Assembly: GCA_030625815.1 (NCBI GenBank)
Contig: DAOUQF010000012.1
Location: 33,691-97,690 of the forward strand
DNA from: Eubacteriales bacterium
GTDB taxonomy: Bacteria; Bacillota; Clostridia; Tissierellales; GPF-1
Length of the DNA stretch: 64,000 bases
Reading direction: 5' to 3'
Positions 1 to 8,937 of the stretch are shown here, one piece after another (position 1 is the stretch's first letter; each line of letters opens with the position of its first letter). The notes under the pieces were generated by a model that saw nothing but the letters and a program-made list of their open reading frames with translations, was not told where the DNA came from and did no database searches. The translations under genes and the position numbers were made by a program.

Positions 1-369
1 AACTGCTTCCGACATAATCGGTTTGCTCATTTCAACACCAACGATTGAAAATGTGGTGGAAACTTGAGGATGCGCGTGAACAACAGCCTTCTGTTCAGGG
101 TTTTCCTTATATACCCGAAGATGCATCTTGACCTCGGATGACGGCTTTAAGTCTCCTTCCAACCGATTGCCATCCATATCGATGACACACATCATCTCTG
201 GTGTCATATATCCTTTTGATACGGCGGTTGGTGTACAAACAACCTGGTTCTCGCCCGTACGAATCGAAATGTTTCCGTCATTCGCTGCCACAAATTCCCG
301 CACATACATCCTTTTCCCCACTTCACAAATCCATTTCTTCGCTTCCTGTACTGAAATATACTCACTCAT
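1..369 (-). CDS. Class II aldolase/adducin-family protein, N-terminal part (cut by window edge)
   Basis: The 123 visible codons show the start of the class II aldolase / ribulose-phosphate 4-epimerase family: a short helix after MSEYISVQEAKKW, the AANDGNISIR nucleotide-loop-like motif, and the zinc-binding VVHAHP motif near residue 100. Family members cleave sugar phosphates such as fuculose 1-phosphate or epimerise pentulose phosphates. The start is supported by GAGGAGGAGAATAAT directly before the ATG. It is the last visible gene of the galactitol-type PTS operon, 21 bases after the zinc dehydrogenase, so it probably cleaves the sugar phosphate made by that pathway. The C-terminus lies outside the window, so the exact substrate class cannot be judged. 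Confidence 0.85.
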   Translation of the reverse strand, partial: MSEYISVQEAKKWICEVGKRMYVREFVAANDGNISIRTGENQVVCTPTAVSKGYMTPEMMCVIDMDGNRLEGDLKPSSEVKMHLRVYKENPEQKAVVHAHPQVSTTFSIVGVEMSKPIMSEAV

Positions 370-390
370 ATTATTCTCCTCCTCAGTTGA

Positions 391-1416
391 TTACTGATCA
401 AATCGTATACAGTTCTTAATCACATGTCCTTTTGAATGTTCAATCAACGCTTCTTCCGTTTCTGCAATCCCGTAGGAATGATCGATAAAATCTTCACCGC
501 TTAAAACACCCATTTTTAACATTTCAAAGGCCTGCATCACATGACGCGGGGTCGTATGGAAAATCCCTTTCACCGTCAACTGCTCGTAATGCAGTTTTGT
601 CGTATCCAAGGTTACAGTCGAACCTTTTTTCGTTCCACCAAAGCAAAGAACAAATCCGCCTTTTCTTACCATTTGAATCGAAAGATCCCAAACTGACGGC
701 AATCCAACTGCTTCGATCGCAATGTCGACACCTCTTCCATCGGGTGTCAGTGCTCGAACACTGTCTACCTGGTCTTCCACCTCAGAAACATGAATCACGT
801 GCTTTGCTCCCATTTTTCTTGCCTTCTCGAGCCGTTCTTCTGTCATATCGCATGCAATTACCTCAGCTCCGCGTAGCGTACAAAGTCTAATAAACATCAA
901 TCCCAACGGCCCGCACCCATTCACACACACCTTACTTCCCATTTCTATGGGCAAAAGATCCGTTCCATAAACCGCGCACGAAAATGGCTCTGTCAATGCA
1001 GCGGTTTCATGGCTCATGGCATCTGGCAAGAGATAGGTGTTCTGCACCACAATCTCGCGGGGTATTTTTTGATACTCCGCAAACGCACCCATATTAAAAG
1101 TCAGATTTTCGCATAGGGAATGAAGTCCGGATTTGCAATAATAGCATGAGTTGCAAGGCGCTGTGTTGTGGGCAAATACACGATCCCCCACAGCAAATTT
1201 TTCAACGCCCTCCCCAATTTCCGAAACAACCCCTGAAGCTTCATGCCCAAAGGCAAAAGGAGGATCCCAAATATAGCCCCGCTTATAGATCTTTACATCT
1301 GTACCGCAGGTCAATGCCACTTTATTTTGAACCACAATTTCACCCGGCCCCGGAATCGGGATTTCATGTTCAATCAATTCGATTTGTTCTGGTCCATGAT
1401 AAACAATACTTTTCAT
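391..1416 (-). CDS. Zinc-dependent medium-chain alcohol/polyol dehydrogenase
   Basis: A 341-residue MDR dehydrogenase of the sorbitol/threonine dehydrogenase type. It keeps the catalytic-zinc region (CGTDVKIYKRG, GHEASG), a structural-zinc lobe with four cysteines (CNSCYYCKSGLHSLC) and a Rossmann motif (CGPLGLM). The chosen ATG at 1416 follows GGAGGAACGTTTAAT; an upstream in-frame start would overlap the preceding gene by 26 bases. In this operon it most likely oxidises or reduces a polyol phosphate or keto-sugar phosphate with NAD(H). The family is clear; the substrate is inferred only from the PTS and aldolase neighbours. Confidence 0.88.
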   Translation of the reverse strand: MKSIVYHGPEQIELIEHEIPIPGPGEIVVQNKVALTCGTDVKIYKRGYIWDPPFAFGHEASGVVSEIGEGVEKFAVGDRVFAHNTAPCNSCYYCKSGLHSLCENLTFNMGAFAEYQKIPREIVVQNTYLLPDAMSHETAALTEPFSCAVYGTDLLPIEMGSKVCVNGCGPLGLMFIRLCTLRGAEVIACDMTEERLEKARKMGAKHVIHVSEVEDQVDSVRALTPDGRGVDIAIEAVGLPSVWDLSIQMVRKGGFVLCFGGTKKGSTVTLDTTKLHYEQLTVKGIFHTTPRHVMQAFEMLKMGVLSGEDFIDHSYGIAETEEALIEHSKGHVIKNCIRFDQ

Positions 1417-1417
1417 A

Positions 1418-2479
1418 TTAAACGTTCCTCCACTCGACGCCATTCACAACCATCTGGCTTTCTCCATTCGCTAAAAACAGATTGATCTCGTTCACCAACA
1501 ATCGAGGCGATAAAGGGATCGCGCTGACAGTATCTCCGGCAATATGCGGCGTCATCGTGACGTTCTCAAGCGCCAAAAATCGGTTTTCCGGAGAAATCGG
1601 TTCTTCCCACCAAACATCAATTGCAGCTCCGCCGATTCTTCTAGCTAACAGTGCCGCGTACAATGCGTCTTCATCAACTACACCAGCTCTCGATGAATTA
1701 ATTAAATATCCAGTCGATTTCATTTTCCCAATCAAGTCCTCGCCGACGAAGCCTTGTGTTTTCTCCGTCAACCGCAAATGAAGTGAGACGACATCGCAGG
1801 AAGCAAAAAGCGTTTCTGCATCCACGAGTTTCACATCCAAACCTTCCCGTTGAAGATCATCTTCCAATATATAGGGGTCTGCCGCCCACACTTGAGTGCC
1901 CATCCCCAATAGTTTCTTCGCTGTTAATTTCCCAATGTACCCCAGACCTACCAAACCAACGGTCATTTCTTCAAAGGTTTTTGTATAGGCACTATTGGGA
2001 AATTCCTTTTGCCAAATCCCCTGTCGAAATTGCGCATGGCTTCTTGCAATATTTCTTGTTTCACTCAAAATGGTCCCTACCACAAACTCGGCAACGGGCA
2101 GAGCGTTTCGGATGCAATGAATCACCGGAATTCCTCTTTCCGTTGCGGTCGCCACATCAATATGCTCCATACCTCCACGGCAGGTTCCAATCAACTTTAG
2201 TTTTTTTGCTGCCTGAATCACTTCCGCTTGAAGTGGACAAAAATGGGTGATGATCATATCCGCATCTTTCACCATCGCCACTAGCTCCTTGCTTGGTACT
2301 TCCGCTTCCGGTCCGTGCTTTTCAATTTCCAAGGCACGCACGCGAAAATGATCCTTGCTTCTATTTTCCCAATTATAAGTTTGCACAAAGACTTTATCTT
2401 CGAGATTTATCCGACGTGCCTCTTCTGCCATAAATTCAGGGTCAACATAAATGTCACCAATTACCACGATCTTTACCAT
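1418..2479 (-). CDS. D-isomer-specific 2-hydroxyacid dehydrogenase (NAD)
   Basis: A 353-residue protein of the phosphoglycerate/D-lactate dehydrogenase family. The NAD fold carries GLVGLGYIGKLTAKKL. The catalytic triad is visible as Arg in SSRAGVVDE, Glu in DVWWEEP and His in TPHIAG. The start at 2479 follows GGGGGATTGAA. It has 2 bases between its stop and the next ATG, so the dehydrogenases are probably translated together. Its presence in a PTS operon suggests an acid intermediate (an aldonate or 2-keto acid), but this is inference. Confidence 0.88.
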   Translation of the reverse strand: MVKIVVIGDIYVDPEFMAEEARRINLEDKVFVQTYNWENRSKDHFRVRALEIEKHGPEAEVPSKELVAMVKDADMIITHFCPLQAEVIQAAKKLKLIGTCRGGMEHIDVATATERGIPVIHCIRNALPVAEFVVGTILSETRNIARSHAQFRQGIWQKEFPNSAYTKTFEEMTVGLVGLGYIGKLTAKKLLGMGTQVWAADPYILEDDLQREGLDVKLVDAETLFASCDVVSLHLRLTEKTQGFVGEDLIGKMKSTGYLINSSRAGVVDEDALYAALLARRIGGAAIDVWWEEPISPENRFLALENVTMTPHIAGDTVSAIPLSPRLLVNEINLFLANGESQMVVNGVEWRNV

Positions 2480-2559
2480 TTCAATCCCCCACACATACAT
2501 GAAATGAAATTCGGCACTCTCTCTTCAGAAAGTGCTGCATTCCCGTTCAACCATACTTG

Positions 2560-3987
2560 CTATATTGCCTGCTCTTCTGTCATTCCGTTATCTATGTCCT
2601 CGCCGTAATGCGCTTGGTACTCAATGTATGCATGAACTTTTTCCTTATTCTTTCGGAAAAAGAAGTATGCGCCGAAGTACAAAACAATGGTCAATCCGAT
2701 AAATAATGGGTTCTTCGTTAAAAAGGCCAAGAAAATCAGCCCCATGGTCGGGTTGCTTAAAATTCCAAAACTCGTAACCATCAATCCAACTGCCGGAATG
2801 GTTACATTCACAGATGCAGCAACATCGGTAAAAATCGGTGCCGTAGCCGTACAGATCAAAAGACCAATAGCAAAGTACACTGCTCCGCCGATAATCCCTT
2901 TAAACACATTACCGTTTGACATGGAAATAATAACTTCAATCATAAATGGAAGAGCGATAAGATCAACCATTGGCAAGGTTTTGTTGCCAGGCAAGATGAC
3001 CGCAATCAAGACGATTATTGGAATCAGGATGATTCCGGTAATTAACGTGTTGGGTTCGCCATATCCAACCGCATCGTTTACTGCCAGATACCATTTTCGT
3101 GTTTTCCCGTTTTTCTTTGCCGATTTTTTTGTCGCTTCTGTAATAGGCCCAAATGCTGATGCAAAGATTCCTGCAACCTTAGGGAAGATCGTCATAACTG
3201 CTGCGGTCGAAATTCCGACGGTTGCAATCTGACCCCATGCTCCCAAAGTGCCCAAGTTCCCAAGGTTCCCGATGATGCCCAGACCCATGCCCAAAATCAA
3301 GCCCAGTGTCATGGGTTCACCCAAGAATCCGAGTTTTTCCTGCAATGATTCCGCACTGATCTTCACTTTGTAAAAACCTAATTTGTTCATCACAATGTTC
3401 AATACCAGCGCAAAGGGAACACCACCGATATGATGCGGGGCCGTCATTGCGCAGTTCGGATAGTTGTAATAGGTCGACCAGCGCTTTTCCAAAACCTCTG
3501 CAAACAAAAGGATATACAGGTTTTGTACAATCATGACACCAATGGCGAGCGGAATGCTTTTTGTTACGATATAGATCATAGAACCCCATACCATAAACGA
3601 GTAGTTATTCCAAAGATCGCCTGGCATAAAGATATCAGTCCATTTTGTTAAAAAGAGAATCGTTTGAATCAAAATTGCCAATCCGATGAAAATCATGCCA
3701 ATTTCAGTCGAATAACCGACGATGGAAGTGGTTTGCCATCCGATATCCAGTATAGGAAGTTGAACACCTGTGGTATCAACCATTGACTGTACCACGGGAA
3801 CAATCAGCGGAATGAAAGCACCAATCAACATATTAAATCCAGTTAAGCCAATCCCGGCCAAAACAGCGACTTGGAATGCTTTTTTCAGCTTCACTTTCAG
3901 GATCAACGAGATAATAAAAAGAACGACAGGAACAAAAATTGCTGCGCCAAAGGTACTAAAAATTACATTTAAAGTTTCTAAAAACAT
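2560..3987 (-). CDS. gatC: PTS permease EIIC, galactitol family
   Basis: A 475-residue polytopic membrane protein with about ten hydrophobic segments. It has the family signature region around YNYPNCAMTAPHHIGG and a conserved NDAVGYGEPNTL stretch, matching GatC-type EIIC. It forms the membrane channel that takes up and phosphorylates a polyol together with the EIIB and EIIA encoded just upstream. An AAGGGAGG ribosome site precedes the ATG. Galactitol is the family name; the true substrate may be another polyol or an aldonate, given the unusual dehydrogenases that follow. Confidence 0.9.
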   Translation of the reverse strand: MFLETLNVIFSTFGAAIFVPVVLFIISLILKVKLKKAFQVAVLAGIGLTGFNMLIGAFIPLIVPVVQSMVDTTGVQLPILDIGWQTTSIVGYSTEIGMIFIGLAILIQTILFLTKWTDIFMPGDLWNNYSFMVWGSMIYIVTKSIPLAIGVMIVQNLYILLFAEVLEKRWSTYYNYPNCAMTAPHHIGGVPFALVLNIVMNKLGFYKVKISAESLQEKLGFLGEPMTLGLILGMGLGIIGNLGNLGTLGAWGQIATVGISTAAVMTIFPKVAGIFASAFGPITEATKKSAKKNGKTRKWYLAVNDAVGYGEPNTLITGIILIPIIVLIAVILPGNKTLPMVDLIALPFMIEVIISMSNGNVFKGIIGGAVYFAIGLLICTATAPIFTDVAASVNVTIPAVGLMVTSFGILSNPTMGLIFLAFLTKNPLFIGLTIVLYFGAYFFFRKNKEKVHAYIEYQAHYGEDIDNGMTEEQAI

Positions 3988-4002
3988 TATTTGCCTCCCT
4001 TA

Positions 4003-4290
4003 TTATTTTAGAATCGCAAGTACTTCTTCAATAAATTCTTCTTCTGCAAACCCGGTTAAAAACCCAACCGCATTCAATGTTGGAATATCATAGGTGCCAG
4101 GGATTGGACTCGTAAACGCAATCAAGTCAAAATCGCCTGCGACCATTGCCCCGGATACGCCCCCCGGATTCACTTCATCTGTCACAACCTTGTAACCGTA
4201 TTCAGCCAAAGAATCTTTCAGCTTTTCAGAAAGCATAGACGAACTCACTGTTCCAGAACCGCATACCGTTAAGATTTTAATCTTTTTCAT
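4003..4290 (-). CDS. gatB: PTS EIIB, galactitol family
   Basis: A 95-residue cytoplasmic phosphocarrier with the P-loop-like phosphocysteine motif LTVCGSGTVSSSM near the N-terminus. The phosphate passes from EIIA to this cysteine and then to the sugar bound by EIIC. Length and motif are typical for GatB. TTAAGGAGG precedes the start. It lies between the EIIA and EIIC genes with gaps of 10 and 15 bases. Confidence 0.9.
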   Translation of the reverse strand: MKKIKILTVCGSGTVSSSMLSEKLKDSLAEYGYKVVTDEVNPGGVSGAMVAGDFDLIAFTSPIPGTYDIPTLNAVGFLTGFAEEEFIEEVLAILK

Positions 4291-4300
4291 TAGACCCTCC

Positions 4301-4762
4301 TTAATTTTTTAATGCTTCATCCAGATATTCGTAAATCACTTCCACTTCTTCCGCTGCAACAATTTTCGACAAGACTTCATCATTTTGAAACAATCTCATC
4401 AGTTTTTTCAATAGTTCAATCTGTGCTTTTGAATCTGAAATTGCCAGCAAGAAAACAATTTGCGCATCGATCTGCTCGCTTCCGTCGCCACCCATCAAGG
4501 AAAATCCTACTGGTTGGTGCAATACGGCAAGCCCAATGGCGGATTTCTTCACATGACTGCTATCCGTATGCGGGATTGCCACACTAATTCCTCTTGTCGG
4601 CAACCCTGTCGGGTAAATCTTTTCCCGGTCCAGAACTGCTTGAACATACGTTGGCTTTACCAGTTGCTTTTCTTCCATCAACATTCCCAGCATCTCGATC
4701 ACTTCATTCTGCTTTTCTACGTCTACCCCAATTCGAATTAAATCTCTGTCTAAGTAACTCAA
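4301..4762 (-). CDS. gatA: PTS EIIA, fructose/galactitol type, TTG start
   Basis: A 153-residue EIIA with the active-site histidine in AIPHTDSSHV, which accepts phosphate from HPr. It is the first gene of the PTS operon. I place the start at a TTG at 4762 because AAGGAAGGAGGAAGTGAA stands right before it and the family homology begins there (SYLDRDL). The longer reading from 4828 would run through the sigma-54 promoter and the terminator hairpin, so it is unlikely. Confidence 0.85.
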   Translation of the reverse strand: MSYLDRDLIRIGVDVEKQNEVIEMLGMLMEEKQLVKPTYVQAVLDREKIYPTGLPTRGISVAIPHTDSSHVKKSAIGLAVLHQPVGFSLMGGDGSEQIDAQIVFLLAISDSKAQIELLKKLMRLFQNDEVLSKIVAAEEVEVIYEYLDEALKN

Positions 4763-4795
4763 TTCACTTCCTCCTTCCTTCTTGACTCTAACTAT

Positions 4796-4811
4796 TGCAA
4801 AAAGCGTGCCA
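4796..4811 (-). promoter_or_regulatory. Sigma-54 promoter of the PTS operon
   Basis: Read on the minus strand, TGGCACGCTTTTTGCA fits the -24/-12 consensus TGGCACG-N4-TTGCW at every position, with GG and GC 12 bases apart. It lies 34 bases upstream of the EIIA start codon and directly downstream of a LevR-like sigma-54 activator gene, which is the expected partner. Confidence 0.9.
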
Positions 4812-4834
4812 ATTCCAAAGAATGGCACGCTTTT
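4797..4834 (-). terminator. Terminator hairpin after the levR-like gene, overlapping the sigma-54 promoter
   Basis: The arms AAAAGCGTGCCA and TGGCACGCTTTT (4800-4811 and 4823-4834) pair perfectly around an 11-base loop, and the minus-strand 3' arm runs into TTTTT. That arm is also the -24 region of the sigma-54 promoter, so one element probably ends the activator transcript and starts the PTS transcript. Confidence 0.75.
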
Positions 4835-4870
4835 CTCTCATTTTTCTCTCGTTTTTTTCTACGCACTTGC

Positions 4871-7774
4871 CTAGCGAAATCCATAATTTCGAATCACCAA
4901 AGCCTTGATTTCTTCAGCACTTTTGCAATTCCTGATCTCTTCAATCACACTCGCGTTTAGTAGAATGCGGTAAAAATTTTTAAAATACTTTTTCGAATCA
5001 TTTTTATAGGCAATCATGAAAATTATGTCAATTTCATTCCCATTTGCCCAAACAATGTCAGTTTTCAACTTGGCGATCGCAATGACAGGTTTTGTGACAT
5101 GTTTTGGCAATCCATGGGGCGCTGCGATATTCCCTTTAAAAAACGTGGGTGTGATCGCTTCCCTCCGATATACGCTCAATAAAAAACCTTCATCCACATA
5201 GCCGCGCTGCAAAAGCTTATCGGTCAAAAATTCAATCGCCTCACTCTTATCCCGAAAATCTCGGTTATAAAAAATCAATGCATCATCTAGAATGTCTTCC
5301 ACATTGGGAATCATTTCAACTCCTTGAATCAGTTCATTCAGGCGACTAAGACCGTTCCCCGTATAGAGGCTTTCTATAGATAGATAAGGAATTTGACGAT
5401 ATTCAGGGTTCAGCGTTCCAACGAAGGCCAGAATTTCATATTTCTTTGAAATACGCTGGATTTCTGCGTCCATACTCACCATTGAGATGAGTCCAATGGA
5501 AACCACCTCAATGGTACGTTCTGCCCGCTCAGCATATTCGCGGACAAACTTTTCCATTTTTTTAGCAGCCCCTTCGCCCGTCATGCAAACCGTAACAATG
5601 GCTTTGGGTAAATGACGACCCTGTAATTCCGCGGGGTTCAGTTCCACCATTTGGTCCTCTTTGACCAACCCCTGAACTACTTCATCCAAATCTGACTCTA
5701 CTAGGGTTGCCCTTCGAACCACTTCAAGCGCCATCAGGGTATCCACTCTTTTTATCACCCGAACCGGGATTCCAGTCTGCTTCGTTATCAAATCGCCGAA
5801 GGCCACTAGACTTCCCATATCCACCAATAGTGCGCACCCCTTCCCCTGATCCTGTTTTTTAATCACAGCAATGGCTTTATCCAATGCAGCTTGCGGACTC
5901 TCAGTCAATGACATTTCAACGCCTATCGCATGGTCTGTATTCAATAATTTATTTGCCACATCAGCAATAGCCTTCCCTACCTGCCCATGGGTTAGAATCA
6001 CCACAGCGACCCGCGTCTGTTTTGCAACAGAAGCGCCTGAAAAGGTTTTTAGGTACATGGCAATAAACCCAATTTCATCTTCCGGAAGAACCAAATCCAG
6101 TTCCTGTTGAATGACTTTCCCTAAAATCTGAGCTACCTTGTACTCATCTACATATTCTTCTTTCACCTTCGCCAAATGAGGATTTTGAATTTCCTTTCCA
6201 TCAAGAAGCCTTTCATATGTCGCGCTTAAATGAATTCCCAAGGTATAATAAAAACTATCCTGCAGCTCTTCAAAATATCCCGATGCGATATTTTGACAGG
6301 TATCCAATATTTTTGCAATTTTCGCCCCCACCAGATTTTTCATTTCCAACCTTGTCATTGGATGTAGGTCTTCAGTTTGGTGTAAAAGCTCTTCGAATTT
6401 CTTTTCAAGTTCCCGGCTGATCACGACATTGATTTCATTCGGCGTCAAGCCATCCCCTTCGAGTTTCCCCGACCGCTCTTCAATAAACCGATAAATCCAA
6501 TCAGAAAATTCGTAACGCCCGTCACCCACAGGTTTCTCCACCTCTTCCCGGTGACTGAACAGCATGTCTTTCGTAACGTACTTGCTCACTTTTTCATTTC
6601 GCATATCTTTATCGAGCATACCGATTTTTACGTGGTTCGCCACTTCCATGGGATGTACAACCAATAGCTCCTGCTTTTTAATCATTGTATTCAATAACGC
6701 CCGAGCGCAAGCCACTTGAATGTCACTACGCAATTGCCCGATATTCCCTGCGCATTCATACACCATCAGCATCCGAAACGTATCCTTTTCGACGTAGATA
6801 TCCTTATTGATCTTCTTCGATTCCTCAGAAAAAAACTGCTTGATCAGTTGATATCTTTCTCTTGTGGATCGTTTGGCCAGGCTGGGCAATTCAATAACCA
6901 TGGGGATCCGTCGACGGAACGTGGTCAAAAGCGTTGAATTATGATTTTCTGATGTTGCCGTGATAATCATGATTTTCGCACGTCTTTCCGACATGGTTTC
7001 TCCCAATTTCCGATAGGTTCCCTTGTCGAGAATCGTAAAAAGGATTTCCTGTCCTTCGCTCGGCAATCGGTGCACCTCGTCAAGGAAAAGAATTCCCTGG
7101 TTCGCTAATTCAATAATCCCATCCTTCTCCCTTTCCGCGCCGGTAAAAGCACCCTTCACATATCCAAAAAGTTGAGAGAGCAATAGCTGTGGATTTTCAG
7201 CATAATCCGCACAATTAAAACTCACAAAGGGCGACTCGCTGGTAAAGTTCGAGGTTTGTATGGCATAGCGGTACATGGCTTCTGCCAATTGGCTCTTTCC
7301 AACGCCAGAATCTCCAATAATCAGGGTGTGCATCCCTTTGGGTGGATAAAGAACCGCCGCCTTTGCCTGGCTGATCTGCATTTTCAATGACCGATCATGT
7401 CCCACAATTTCTTGAAATCCATAGTCTTGTGTCGCTTGCTGCACGAGATGCTCTTCCATTTTCCCGTTTGAATCACTCCGCTCTCCGATTTGACTCATCA
7501 GATTCAAGGCTATCTGTCTCGAAATTTGGTATCCCATTTCATTCAGTTTACGCATTAATTCTCGATGGGATAATGCCGGATCATCATTAATCAGTTCTTT
7601 TGCATCACTTTCAATGATCGGTTTCAAACGATCCCTTGAATTTGAAATCCCATACTTCTTCCGGATTTCCGTGACTTTTTCCCGATTGGTTCCCACCAAT
7701 TCAGCCACCTGGCGATCAGAGTACGGATTTCTCTTATTCTCCTGATGAAATAATTCCAACACCTTTTCTACCAT
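4871..7774 (-). CDS. LevR-like sigma-54 transcriptional activator with PTS regulatory domains
   Basis: A 967-residue activator. Residues about 15-45 form a helix-turn-helix. A sigma-54 AAA+ domain follows with Walker A GDSGVGKS (about 154-161), the sigma-54-contacting GAFTGA loop (about 208-213) and Walker B LFLDEVH. A PRD follows, then an EIIA-mannose-like region (VVILTHGQVGKA), an EIIB-like stretch (IVTVCMTGEGAAKK), a second PRD and a C-terminal EIIA-like segment (AAPHGLPKH). LevR-type proteins are controlled by PTS phosphorylation of their PRD histidines. The GGGGGG ribosome site supports the start. The consensus sigma-54 promoter immediately downstream points to the PTS operon as its target. 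Confidence 0.92.
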   Translation of the reverse strand: MVEKVLELFHQENKRNPYSDRQVAELVGTNREKVTEIRKKYGISNSRDRLKPIIESDAKELINDDPALSHRELMRKLNEMGYQISRQIALNLMSQIGERSDSNGKMEEHLVQQATQDYGFQEIVGHDRSLKMQISQAKAAVLYPPKGMHTLIIGDSGVGKSQLAEAMYRYAIQTSNFTSESPFVSFNCADYAENPQLLLSQLFGYVKGAFTGAEREKDGIIELANQGILFLDEVHRLPSEGQEILFTILDKGTYRKLGETMSERRAKIMIITATSENHNSTLLTTFRRRIPMVIELPSLAKRSTRERYQLIKQFFSEESKKINKDIYVEKDTFRMLMVYECAGNIGQLRSDIQVACARALLNTMIKKQELLVVHPMEVANHVKIGMLDKDMRNEKVSKYVTKDMLFSHREEVEKPVGDGRYEFSDWIYRFIEERSGKLEGDGLTPNEINVVISRELEKKFEELLHQTEDLHPMTRLEMKNLVGAKIAKILDTCQNIASGYFEELQDSFYYTLGIHLSATYERLLDGKEIQNPHLAKVKEEYVDEYKVAQILGKVIQQELDLVLPEDEIGFIAMYLKTFSGASVAKQTRVAVVILTHGQVGKAIADVANKLLNTDHAIGVEMSLTESPQAALDKAIAVIKKQDQGKGCALLVDMGSLVAFGDLITKQTGIPVRVIKRVDTLMALEVVRRATLVESDLDEVVQGLVKEDQMVELNPAELQGRHLPKAIVTVCMTGEGAAKKMEKFVREYAERAERTIEVVSIGLISMVSMDAEIQRISKKYEILAFVGTLNPEYRQIPYLSIESLYTGNGLSRLNELIQGVEMIPNVEDILDDALIFYNRDFRDKSEAIEFLTDKLLQRGYVDEGFLLSVYRREAITPTFFKGNIAAPHGLPKHVTKPVIAIAKLKTDIVWANGNEIDIIFMIAYKNDSKKYFKNFYRILLNASVIEEIRNCKSAEEIKALVIRNYGFR

Positions 7775-7900
7775 CGATATCCCCCCATTTCATGTCACAC
7801 ACCATTTATGGCAATGTCATATTGTGTCAAGTGTATCACAATATTCAGTCAATCCCTGACCGGATAACTCAAAAATTTGTTGGAGCTTGTTCTTAGATAT

Positions 7901-7926
7901 AAAAAAGCCGGCTATTCAGCCAGCTT
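7901..7926 (-). terminator. Terminator of the first polysaccharide operon
   Basis: The minus strand reads AAGCTGGCT, a short loop, AGCCGGCTT and a run of T. There is one G-T-type mismatch in the stem. It follows the vanZ-like stop by about 18 bases. Confidence 0.75.
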
Positions 7927-7943
7927 CATCATTTATCAAAATT

Positions 7944-8435
7944 TCAATTGTCGATTCCCACATAATGCACTTTCCTTTTAAACGGCAGATGTACTAAATA
8001 ACAAACCATCAAGCCAGCCAAAGCACCCAGCCCATCGATGGATACATCCACCAAAGAAGGTCCCCGTCCCGGCACCAGCATCTGATGCGCCTCATCGGAA
8101 ACTGCATACAGCAGGCAAATAATCAGGGTATGCCGCGCATTTTCAATCCCATGCAAACCATTGCGCGAGAAGGCATGGCTCACCAGCAAGCCCAAGATCA
8201 AATAGGCAAAGAAGTGCGCCTCCTTGCGAATAAAATGATTAAGAGACTCCGCACTCATCGAAGTGGAAGGAGCAACCTTCTCAACTGCATCAAGAACCAC
8301 TTCCGTCACCCCGCGGCTCAAGGCGGCCGACTGAACAGCAGGCTGCGCAGACAAGTTGTAAATCACACCCATCCACAAGAGCACCAGTGCCCACGATACA
8401 AAAATTATGACCTTCCTTTTCTTGGTGATCTCCAT
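7944..8435 (-). CDS. VanZ-family membrane protein
   Basis: A 163-residue protein with about four membrane segments and the VanZ-family signature RKEAHFFAYLILG, followed by SDEAHQ and a DVSIDGLGALAG helix. VanZ gave low-level teicoplanin resistance in the Tn1546 setting, but most homologues, often found in polysaccharide loci, have no known activity. GGAGGGGATCT precedes the ATG. It is the last gene of the first polysaccharide operon, just after the galU remnant. Confidence 0.85.
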   Translation of the reverse strand: MEITKKRKVIIFVSWALVLLWMGVIYNLSAQPAVQSAALSRGVTEVVLDAVEKVAPSTSMSAESLNHFIRKEAHFFAYLILGLLVSHAFSRNGLHGIENARHTLIICLLYAVSDEAHQMLVPGRGPSLVDVSIDGLGALAGLMVCYLVHLPFKRKVHYVGIDN

Positions 8436-8456
8436 AGATCCCCTCCAGGCATTGTA

Positions 8457-8933
8457 CTATCTGCCGTGTTTCTTTAATGTCTCTTCCATATAGTCAAGCA
8501 ATGTCTCTTTCATGTTGTCACGCTGTAAAGCATACTCGAGCGTCGCTTCAATAAAACCTTGCTTGTCTCCCACATCATAACGTCGTCCCTCAAAAATATA
8601 TGCATACATGGACTCTCTCAAAGCCAGTTCCTTTAACGCATCCGTTAATTGAATCTCTCCGCCTTTGCCTGGCGCAGTTGTTTCCAAGATCTCAAAGATT
8701 GCCGGATTAATAATGTAACGACCCAAAATTGCTACATTCGAAGGAGCCTCTTCAACTGCTGGTTTCTCCACCAAGCCTTTGACCGTATACACAGTATCCG
8801 ATACCGGCTTGCCATCCACAATGCCGTATTTGCAGACATTCTCACGCGCCACTTCTTGTACCCCTAGAATTGATGTTTGGTATTCTTCATAGACATCTAT
8901 CATTTGCTTCAAGCATGGCTTTTCATCGTTATT
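8457..8933 (-). pseudogene. galU: 3' remnant of UTP-glucose-1-phosphate uridylyltransferase
   Basis: The reading frame encodes only the C-terminal half of GalU, from about EKPCLKQMIDVYEEY through LVEKPAVEEAPSNVAILGRY, GGEIQLTDAL and FEGRRYDVGDKQGF to the stop, about 155 residues where the family has about 290. The N-terminal part with the nucleotide-binding GxGTRxLPxTK motif is absent. The homology begins within a few bases of the UDP-glucose dehydrogenase stop at 8938. In-frame sequence upstream of about 8933 is just the dehydrogenase gene in another frame. It cannot be an active uridylyltransferase. Confidence 0.85.
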
Positions 8934-8937
8934 TCCC

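Noticed and set aside
2687..3232. Open frame of 181 codons on the plus strand inside the EIIC gene
   Set aside because: It is the reverse shadow of a hydrophobic membrane-protein gene, has no ribosome site and no recognisable family.
4823..4840. Second sigma-54 promoter on the plus strand in the same palindrome
   Set aside because: TGGCACG is present by symmetry, but the -12 GC is absent and no plus-strand gene follows.
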